A stretch of 9,848 nt of DNA from Verrucomicrobia bacterium TMED56 (GTDB lineage: Bacteria; Verrucomicrobiota; Verrucomicrobiia; Opitutales; Seribacteraceae). The position numbers and the translations under genes were made by a program. Below, piece after piece: positions 1 to 5,677 of this stretch. Below the pieces are notes generated by a model that saw only the letters and a list, made by a program, of their open reading frames with translations, had not been told where the DNA came from and did no database searches. Numbering within the stretch: the first letter of the stretch is position 1; each line of letters opens with the position of its first letter. The DNA lies in the NCBI GenBank assembly GCA_002167265.1, contig NHDJ01000069.1:1-9848 (forward strand). Direction: 5' to 3'.

Positions 1-2622
1 AATTCTCAGGAACCTGTGAGATCCAGTATTGACCTGAGTATTATTAAGCGTTTGGCTCTAGCTATCAACAAAGCCGGGCTGTCTGGTAATGGCTTCCAAT
101 CAGACAGAGCGAACAGGAAGCACGCTCAGGAGCTTAAAAGCGAATCCATAAGTGATGAGACGGCTGCCCTCAGCGATGAATTAAAGGAACATTCTAAGGA
201 CGTCCAAGAGGCGGTGAATAAAAAACCCGATACTCAGGAGTTAAGAGAGGTCGCTTTGGACCTTGCAGAAACTTTAGAAAATGCCAGTGAGGATTTGGAA
301 ATAATTGCAAAAGACTTGGCAGCTCAAGCTGATCTCTCTCCTGATCAGGCTCAGCAAATGGCAGAGGAAGCTCAGCAAATGGCTAAAAAAAATCAGGAGG
401 AAGCTGAGTCCGCCCAAAAAGATGCAGAGCAGAAAAAAGATAAAGCACTGAATGCGCAACAGGAAGCGCTCCAAAAGAAAATAGATGAAAGACTGGCCAA
501 AGAAGCTTTTGAGGAAGCCAAACAAAAAGCGAATGATGCCAAGGATCTTGCCAAAAAATCTCCCGGTGACCCATCTCTACAAGAAACTCAACTGAAGGCA
601 GAAGGTGAATTGACTGAAAAATTAGAGGACCTGCTTGAGGCACAAAAATTGGCATCACAAGCGGAACAACAAGCAGAAAACTTAAAAGAGACCGCACAGG
701 CGACAGAAGCAGAAGTCGACCAAGCGGAAAAGATTGCTGAGATTCAGCAAAATGAGACTTTAGAGGCATCCTTACTGGCCGAGGCACTAAAGGATAAAAG
801 CCTGCAGGAATCAATTACTGAAGCCAGCCAACAAGGTGCTGAAATTGCTCAGGAAGCTTCGGAACAAGCTCAGGATCTCCAGGAAAAGATCGAAAAGATT
901 GCCGAGGCATTGGATCAATTATCCGAAAGTGCCAAAGGAAGTTCAGACTTACTTGCTGAAGCAATGAAGACCCAGGAAGAACTTGGACAAGAGACATTCG
1001 AAACTTCTCAGCAATTGGCTCAGGCCGCCCGTCATGAAGAGAGGCTCGAAAATCTGGAAGTAAGTGAAATTCTTGAGGAACTCGCAGAATCCACTGAGGA
1101 GACAGCTGTCGGGGAGCTGCCTAAAACTGCTCAGGCTCTTGAAAACCAAGCCCTGGCAAACCAATTAGAGAACTTGGCCGAAGCTGCTGAAAATCTTTCA
1201 ACTGAATTACTGGCAGGGGATCCGGTGGGTGATGAAAATATTGCTGAGGAACTTGGCAATCAAGCCGAAGAAACTACTGAATTATTAGATAACAATCCAT
1301 CTTTTTCAGATCTCGAGGAGCAGACCAGTAAATTTAGTGAACAAGCCAAAGTAGCGGAAGCAGACCTTGCTGAGCTCGCAGAAAATCTTGCCGTCCAAGC
1401 AGAGGCCGCTGAACAAGTCGCAGAGACTGCTAAGAAAGATGCTGAATTGGCGAAAGCGGAAATGATACAGGCAAAAGCTGAAGCGGAAAAATCAGCTCAA
1501 AATGGAGAAACTTCAGATAATTCCCCGCAGGTGACAGCTGAAGATAAGGCATCAGCAAAAGAGGATTCGGAGGAAACAGAGCAGCTTGCAACCTCGGCTG
1601 AAGCTGCCTCTGAAAACTATGCGGAAGCCAGGGAACTGGCTCAGGCAGAACAGGCAAATTCACAACAGGCTACCGATGCAGCCATGCAGGCTTCTCTACA
1701 AGCAGATTCAGCCTCTGAGATAGCCCAAGCTGCAGAAGCATTGTTGGAGCAATTCTCAGAACCACCAACTTTTGCAGAACTTGGAGATGATCAATTGCCA
1801 ACCGCAGGCATTGCTCTTAATGATGCAAGTAATTCATTTGAAGAACAATTGGAAGCACTCGAGAATATTCAAGCAGGTGAACCCCAAAGAATTGACCAGT
1901 CTTTGAGTGAAACGGAAGGCAAGGAAATACCTCCTGTTGAATTTCCCATCCCTTCCTCAGAAGATTCTCCAAGTACAACTTCCCTGCCCGAATCATCCAC
2001 GCCTTTCTCAGACCCTGAAGTCAGTGAAGTTTTAGCACAAGCTCTTGACTCTTTGGATGAAGCCGTTTTCGGTGCTGCAAATCCATTTGCTGAACCAACT
2101 GAAAATTTTATGCCTGAAGCTCTGTCAAATAATGAATCAGGACAGGCTGGGCAATCTTCCGAAGATCCTATTAATGAATTCTCTGATCCGGCATCGACCT
2201 CTGACGACCCCGGTGAACCTAAAGCTGGCAATGGTCCGGGAGCAGGAGGTGCCGGTACTCTAACTTCAATGACACAAGCTAACCATGCAATCGCACAAGC
2301 CTTGCAATCTTTACAACATGCCACCCAAGCTCACGCTCAGACTATGGCTCAACAGCGATCTTTCATTACCAGGAGTATGGATGCCAAAGGCAACCAACTA
2401 AATTCATCTGATGGTCAATATCAACCCACGCCTGTTTTAGAATTTGGGGAACTTCCTCTTATTGATGAAAAAGACAACGAAGAAGACTGGGGGAAATTAC
2501 CTCCAAAATTAGCAAAAGATCTCATGGAAGCTAAAAGAGAAAAGGTCTCTGAAAACTACCGCGGACAGGTACAGGCTTACTTTCAGGCAATGTCCGCCAA
2601 GGCCAGGACTAATAAAAAATGA
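1..2622 (+). CDS. Giant Ala/Glu/Gln-rich coiled-coil protein, C-terminal part (5' end outside window)
   Basis: The reading frame is open from base 1 through to the TGA at 2620-2622. A GTG at 16 is the first start-like codon, but the frame already reads N-S-Q-E-P before it, so the gene almost certainly begins left of the window. Counting residues from 16, about 55-580 is near-continuous heptad-like helix rich in Ala, Glu, Gln, Lys and Leu. About 580-735 is Pro/Ser/Asp-rich and probably disordered, 737-748 is a Gly-rich hinge, and about 750-785 is a Gln/Ala/His helix. The end carries W825 in a D-W-G-K-L-P-P segment followed by a basic helix with Y-R and A-Y-F. I see no cysteine and only this one tryptophan. 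Similar C-termini occur, from my knowledge, in large coiled-coil proteins (DUF4175-like) of Planctomycetes and Verrucomicrobia near MoxR/BatA-type genes. No enzymatic motif is visible. A structural or scaffold role, perhaps membrane-anchored through the missing N-terminus, is inference. The ATGA overlap couples it to the next gene. Confidence 0.8.
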   Translation, partial: NSQEPVRSSIDLSIIKRLALAINKAGLSGNGFQSDRANRKHAQELKSESISDETAALSDELKEHSKDVQEAVNKKPDTQELREVALDLAETLENASEDLEIIAKDLAAQADLSPDQAQQMAEEAQQMAKKNQEEAESAQKDAEQKKDKALNAQQEALQKKIDERLAKEAFEEAKQKANDAKDLAKKSPGDPSLQETQLKAEGELTEKLEDLLEAQKLASQAEQQAENLKETAQATEAEVDQAEKIAEIQQNETLEASLLAEALKDKSLQESITEASQQGAEIAQEASEQAQDLQEKIEKIAEALDQLSESAKGSSDLLAEAMKTQEELGQETFETSQQLAQAARHEERLENLEVSEILEELAESTEETAVGELPKTAQALENQALANQLENLAEAAENLSTELLAGDPVGDENIAEELGNQAEETTELLDNNPSFSDLEEQTSKFSEQAKVAEADLAELAENLAVQAEAAEQVAETAKKDAELAKAEMIQAKAEAEKSAQNGETSDNSPQVTAEDKASAKEDSEETEQLATSAEAASENYAEARELAQAEQANSQQATDAAMQASLQADSASEIAQAAEALLEQFSEPPTFAELGDDQLPTAGIALNDASNSFEEQLEALENIQAGEPQRIDQSLSETEGKEIPPVEFPIPSSEDSPSTTSLPESSTPFSDPEVSEVLAQALDSLDEAVFGAANPFAEPTENFMPEALSNNESGQAGQSSEDPINEFSDPASTSDDPGEPKAGNGPGAGGAGTLTSMTQANHAIAQALQSLQHATQAHAQTMAQQRSFITRSMDAKGNQLNSSDGQYQPTPVLEFGELPLIDEKDNEEDWGKLPPKLAKDLMEAKREKVSENYRGQVQAYFQAMSAKARTNKK
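349..383 (+). repeat. Direct repeat of 14 bases at 21-bp spacing (one heptad duplicated)
   Basis: The 14-base word gctcagcaaatggc occurs at 349-362 and again at 370-383, an offset of exactly 21 bases or seven codons. It encodes A-Q-Q-M-A twice inside the coiled coil. This looks like an in-frame duplication of one heptad, the simplest way such a rod can lengthen. A chance match favoured by biased codon use cannot be excluded. Confidence 0.55.
2619..2622 (+). other. ATGA stop/start overlap (translational coupling)
   Basis: The TGA ending the coiled-coil gene (2620-2622) shares bases with the ATG of the toroid gene (2619-2621). Such overlaps usually mean that terminating ribosomes restart on the downstream gene, keeping the two products in proportion. 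This is the strongest evidence in the window that the two proteins work together. Confidence 0.8.
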
Positions 2623-3755
2623 TTAGTCCCAAAGTCATGAAAATTTTCACGAACCCAATAATCTGTATATTTGCTTTCCTTTTTCTAAATTTTCCAGATC
2701 GATTTTTGTTCGCACAATCATCCGGAGAAGAGAAAAAGTCAGTTGAATCCGTCGAATGGAAAAATCCGTTTGCACGCGACAAAGTTGATGCCTCCATAGA
2801 TACTGCCATACAATTTATACTGAGTAATCAAAAGAAGGACGGAGCCATATACGACAGGGGGCACCCAACCGCAATTACAGCCCTATCCGTGATGTCTCTC
2901 GCAGCCGTTGGAAACTTACCTATTCACCCCAATGAGAAAGGAGAGGCTATGGCCATGGCCATTGATTATCTCTTACTCGACAAAAATCAAAATGAGGTCG
3001 GATACTTCGGTAAAAACGGTGGACGCATGTATGGACATGGTATTGTAACCCTAACCCTTGCAGAATTGCTTGGAATGGGAATGGACGAGGAAATGGACAA
3101 AGCCATTCGAAAAAAATGCCAGTCTGCAATCGATCTTATTTTACGATCTCAAAAAGTCCCCAAGAACCAAGCTCAGCAAGGCGGATGGAGATACAGTCCT
3201 GACGCCAGAGACTCGGATTTATCTGTAACTATTTGGCAATTAATGGCTTTACGCTCTGCCAAAAATTCCGGTTTAGATATTCCAGGCACTTCGATTTCGG
3301 ATGCAGTAGAATATTTAGAGAGATCTTATAAGTCAAAAATTGATGCTGATGGAAATCCGATTGATAAAGTTTCCGGATTTGCTTATCAGCCAGGTGGTCA
3401 CCCCGAATACACGACCACGGCTGCTGGTTTGTTAGCGATGCAGGTTTGTGGTGAGTATGAATCTCCTTTTGTACTAGGTGCGGCTGACTGGTTGCTCGAA
3501 AATGTTCCGCAAACCAACCGCAAATTTTTCTTTTACGGAACTTATTACTATGCACAGGCAATGTATCAGAGAGGCGAGGAGCATGCGGTCAGGGCACGTC
3601 AAATGGTCGAGGATATTTTATTACCGATGCAAAAAGAAAATGGAGCTTGGCAAGGTGGTGGTTCAGAAGCTGGTCACGGAGAGATATACTGTACTTCCCT
3701 GGCCATGCTTGCTTTAGCCGTAAAGTATCACTACTTACCGATCTATCAGCGGTAA
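2619..3755 (+). CDS. Secreted prenyltransferase/squalene-oxidase-repeat (alpha/alpha-toroid) protein
   Basis: This is a 378-residue protein starting at the ATG at 2619, whose ATGA overlaps the previous stop. An AGGA at 2605-2608 is a plausible ribosome site; ATG 2637 (residue 7) is an alternative start. Residues 1-33 form a signal peptide: Lys at 5 and 8, a hydrophobic core at about 13-31, and likely cleavage after F-A-Q or just beyond. The mature part has degenerate QW-like toroid repeats: S-N-Q-K-K-D-G-A at 69-76, Q-Q-G-G-W-R-Y at 186-192 with D-S-D-L-S-V-T at 198-204, F-A-Y-Q-P-G-G at 254-260 with a T-T-T-A-A-G-L-L helix, and Q-K-E-N-G-A-W at 338-344 followed by E-I-Y-C-T-S-L-A-M-L. The squalene-hopene cyclase D-x-D-D signature is absent, and I see no clear Asp/Cys/His zinc set of protein prenyltransferases. 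The fold assignment is firm, but a cyclase or transferase activity is doubtful. It more likely acts outside the cytoplasm as a binding or structural partner of the upstream coiled-coil protein; that pairing is inferred from the overlap. Confidence 0.85.
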   Translation: MISPKVMKIFTNPIICIFAFLFLNFPDRFLFAQSSGEEKKSVESVEWKNPFARDKVDASIDTAIQFILSNQKKDGAIYDRGHPTAITALSVMSLAAVGNLPIHPNEKGEAMAMAIDYLLLDKNQNEVGYFGKNGGRMYGHGIVTLTLAELLGMGMDEEMDKAIRKKCQSAIDLILRSQKVPKNQAQQGGWRYSPDARDSDLSVTIWQLMALRSAKNSGLDIPGTSISDAVEYLERSYKSKIDADGNPIDKVSGFAYQPGGHPEYTTTAAGLLAMQVCGEYESPFVLGAADWLLENVPQTNRKFFFYGTYYYAQAMYQRGEEHAVRARQMVEDILLPMQKENGAWQGGGSEAGHGEIYCTSLAMLALAVKYHYLPIYQR

Positions 3756-3756
3756 G
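3734..3756. terminator. Candidate stem-loop at the convergent gene junction
   Basis: A perfect 7-bp inverted repeat (cttaccg at 3734-3740, cggtaag at 3750-3756) with a 9-base loop spans the TAA of the toroid gene. It sits where the plus-strand pair and the minus-strand operon converge, with only 17 bases between the stop codons. No run of T follows on either strand, so this is at best a weak terminator or a 3'-end stabilising hairpin, and it may be coincidental. Confidence 0.25.
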
Positions 3757-3772
3757 GTGCACTATAGTCGTT

Positions 3773-4603
3773 TCACTTTAAACCGTATACCTGTTCAGCA
3801 ACTTTTCCCTCTATAAGAGTCTGTTCTTCTAGAGTGAGGTTTGAAATGAATCTACGGCAAAGATCAACCCAAGGGGTATATTCTATGGCAAGCCTCGCAA
3901 CAGGCCAATCAGAACCAAACATCATCCGGTTCGGGCCAAATGCATCCAGTGCGACCTCTAGGTAAGGAGTAAGATCAGCTTCTTTCCACTCCTTCCATTT
4001 TGCTTCCGTGGCCAGTCCCGAAAGCTTGCAAATCACGTTTTCTCTTTTAGCCAGTTCGTGCATGAGAGATTTCCATGGTTCAATTAAAGCATCTCCAATC
4101 CTCGGCTTGGCTATATGATCGAGAACAAAGACTTGACCGGGATGCTGATCCACGAATTGAATCGTTGGAGCTAACTGTCTTTCATAGATTAGGATATCAT
4201 AAACCCAATTGAATTTCTTAATAAGACTGACCCCTTGATTGAAATCTTTACCAAGGATAAACTGATCATCCGGTTCATCCTGAACCACATGCCGAATTCC
4301 TTTAAGTAGACTTCGGTCAGCATAAGATTCCATAATTATCTCTACTTTAGGGTCTGCTAGAGGCAACCAGCCAACCACACCAAGGATAAAGTCATGATTT
4401 TCGGCAAAAAGTAAAAGATCATCTGTTTCCCTTAACGATTGGTCAGCCTGAACTGAAACAACTCCGTCAATCCCTGCCTCTGTAATATTTTTTTCAAGAT
4501 CCTTCGGAAGATAATCCTTTTTTAAAATTTCCATTTGATCATTCATCCATGAATAGGTCACTGGATCATAATTCCAAAAATGGTGATGAGAATCTACTTT
4601 CAT
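3773..4603 (-). CDS. COG3618-type TIM-barrel amidohydrolase (probable sugar-lactone hydrolase)
   Basis: This is a 276-residue protein of the Amidohydro_2 family, related to L-fuconolactone and L-rhamnonolactone hydrolases and 2-pyrone-4,6-dicarboxylate lactonase. Landmarks are the strand-1 metal motif D4-S-H6-H7-H8-F-W, G-I-R-H at 102-105, V-L-D-H-I-A-K-P at 160-167 (H163), C-K-L-S-G-L at 192-197 and the C-terminal F-G-S-D-W-P at 229-234 with the expected catalytic Asp232. The length is normal for the family. I chose the ATG at 4603 because the barrel begins directly with the metal motif. A longer frame from 4663 would add 20 Lys/Thr-rich residues overlapping the upstream gene. The start lies 2 bases after the stop of the DA1-like gene, so the two are probably co-transcribed and coupled. 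No signal peptide is present, so it is cytoplasmic. Substrate is not determinable; a lactone from deoxysugar (fucose or rhamnose) breakdown is a reasonable guess, with no other sugar gene in view. Confidence 0.88.
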   Translation of the reverse strand: MKVDSHHHFWNYDPVTYSWMNDQMEILKKDYLPKDLEKNITEAGIDGVVSVQADQSLRETDDLLLFAENHDFILGVVGWLPLADPKVEIIMESYADRSLLKGIRHVVQDEPDDQFILGKDFNQGVSLIKKFNWVYDILIYERQLAPTIQFVDQHPGQVFVLDHIAKPRIGDALIEPWKSLMHELAKRENVICKLSGLATEAKWKEWKEADLTPYLEVALDAFGPNRMMFGSDWPVARLAIEYTPWVDLCRRFISNLTLEEQTLIEGKVAEQVYGLK

Positions 4604-4605
4604 AT

Positions 4606-5652
4606 TTATCTTAGTTTTGGTGGTTTTGATTTTAATTTCATCTCGGCAAGTAATGAGGGCCATCCCAAAATCGCAAGTCTTTGTTTCATTCTTCGATAGC
4701 CCATTCCATATACTGGGCTATTGTTTTGTTTCATGTTCTCACGAATGATTGAAGCGAGTTTTCCTTTTTCTTGCACCAGAGTGGCTTCAGAAACCAAATT
4801 ACAAAAGCCTTCTACCACTGGAGCGGTATCTTCAATAAATCTCTCATTTAACCAAACATGTGCATATTCATGGGCAAGGACGGATGCACATTCAATATGA
4901 GGCATTCCATAAAGTATAAAAATTTCATGAGAAAAACTAGTTTTCGCCCTTTTCCCATCGCTGACGATTTTATAAGTGGTTAAAGTAAGTCCCCGCAGGT
5001 TTCCTCTAGCGTTAATTTTTAGTGCCTGTTTATCAATGACATCTTTTCCCACCACTCGAATTACTACATCTCCGGTTGGAACGGTAATTCCTAAAGCAGC
5101 CAAGGTTGGCCAAACCCGCTTTCTAACCTCCTCCATCCTCTTTGGATCAAAAACTCCATCGGAGGCACAGGATAAACATACAATTCTGCCATCTTTAAAA
5201 ACTTGCTTGGACGAGATTGTTTCGGATGAAATAATCTTCGAACATGTGTCACACATTTTTGCCCTGTCGAAGTGATCTACATGAACCATCCCACCCCATT
5301 CATCTCGTTTTAATTTTTCGCCACCCTGAAATACCTTTGCACAAACAAGACACCGAAAACATGATTCATGAAACCTATAATCCCCAGCCTCCTTGAGTGA
5401 TTGATTGCCGATTGGCTTCGAGCATCCATGACACCTCGGGATCTTAGACCATTGTCTGATGAATTCTCTGTCGGCAGGAATAAAGCGATACGCTAAAAAA
5501 TGATACTCTCGACCATTAATTCTCAAACCTATCTGGTCTCCATTGACCTCGAATAAGATACCTTCCTGTTTTTTACCATCTACAGTCGTCCAAACCTTGG
5601 CATTTAAAAAGCAGACAAAAGTCAAAAATATTAGGCAAGTGAAGTATGGCAT
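4606..5652 (-). CDS. Secreted LIM/DA1-like zinc metallopeptidase with SHD1-like domain
   Basis: This is a 348-residue protein with an unusual mix of domains. Residues 1-18 are a hydrophobic signal peptide ending F-L-N-A. Residues 19-68 resemble the SHD1-type domain of many exported PVC proteins (K-V-W-T-T-V-D-G-K opening). Residues 74-127 form a LIM-type zinc module: C74, C77, H95, C98, then C101, C104, H124, H127. C134, C137, C159 and C162 form another zinc knuckle. The C-terminal half matches the peptidase domain of the plant protein DA1: I-L-Y-G-M-P at 246-251, L-A-H-E-Y-A-H at 259-265 (zinc ligands H261 and H265, catalytic E262) and V-V-E-G-F-C at 279-284, whose E281 is the likely third ligand. 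All peptidase residues are intact, so it should be active. Plant DA1 cleaves growth regulators after ubiquitin activation; no ubiquitin-interacting motif is seen here and an exported role is likely. The ATG at 5652 has no good ribosome site; a GTG at 5670 would add six residues including a Lys, improving the signal peptide. It lies 25 bases after argH and 2 bases before the amidohydrolase. Confidence 0.88.
   Translation of the reverse strand: MPYFTCLIFLTFVCFLNAKVWTTVDGKKQEGILFEVNGDQIGLRINGREYHFLAYRFIPADREFIRQWSKIPRCHGCSKPIGNQSLKEAGDYRFHESCFRCLVCAKVFQGGEKLKRDEWGGMVHVDHFDRAKMCDTCSKIISSETISSKQVFKDGRIVCLSCASDGVFDPKRMEEVRKRVWPTLAALGITVPTGDVVIRVVGKDVIDKQALKINARGNLRGLTLTTYKIVSDGKRAKTSFSHEIFILYGMPHIECASVLAHEYAHVWLNERFIEDTAPVVEGFCNLVSEATLVQEKGKLASIIRENMKQNNSPVYGMGYRRMKQRLAILGWPSLLAEMKLKSKPPKLR
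4858..4872 (-). other. HEYAH zinc-peptidase active-site motif
   Basis: These five codons encode H-E-Y-A-H (residues 261-265 of the DA1-like protein). The two His bind zinc and the Glu acts as base in HExxH peptidases. The motif occupies the same place as H-E-M-M-H in plant DA1, directly after an I-L-Y-G-x-P segment, and E281 follows in a V-E-G context as a candidate third ligand. Confidence 0.88.
5167..5433 (-). other. LIM module plus extra zinc knuckle of the DA1-like protein
   Basis: Residues 74-162 hold twelve Cys/His ligands enough for three zinc ions. The set is C-x2-C-x17-H-x2-C, then C-x2-C-x19-H-x2-H, then C-x2-C-x21-C-x2-C. The first two make a LIM domain. A His as the first ligand of the closing pair departs from the usual LIM Cys, but plant DA1 also carries an H-x2-C there as I recall it. 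The third knuckle matches the last finger before the plant DA1 peptidase domain. Confidence 0.8.
5449..5598 (-). other. SHD1-like domain of the DA1-like protein
   Basis: Residues 19-68 read as a short beta-rich domain: K-V-W-T-T-V-D-G-K-K opening, a middle strand around I-G-L-R-I-N-G-R, and an end with P-A-D-R-E-F-I-R-Q-W. This pattern (W-T-d-x-x-G, then D-G-x-v-x-L-r-x-x-x-G, then an A-D-x-x-F/Y-I helix) is common just after the signal peptide in Planctomycetes and Verrucomicrobia exported proteins. It is recognised by eye and not scored. Confidence 0.65.
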
Positions 5653-5677
5653 CTTGCCAAAGCAACTCACAAATGAA

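Noticed and set aside
383..814. Minus-strand open frame of about 143 codons opposite the coiled-coil gene
   Set aside because: It is the mirror of Ala/Glu/Gln codons, Leu/Ser/Phe/Pro-rich with no domain or ribosome site, and wholly inside a well-supported gene. The same applies to minus-strand frames at 274-525, 815-997, 949-1164, 1430-1663 and 1869-2324.
1..2622. Could the Ala/Glu/Gln protein be a phage tape-measure or an SMC-type protein
   Set aside because: No phage genes are nearby and no SMC Walker or signature motifs are seen; the neighbour and C-terminal tail fit the PVC coiled-coil family better.
4604..4663. N-terminal 20-residue extension of the amidohydrolase
   Set aside because: It overlaps the end of the DA1-like gene, is Lys/Thr-rich and unlike the family, whereas the ATG at 4603 is followed directly by the metal-binding motif.
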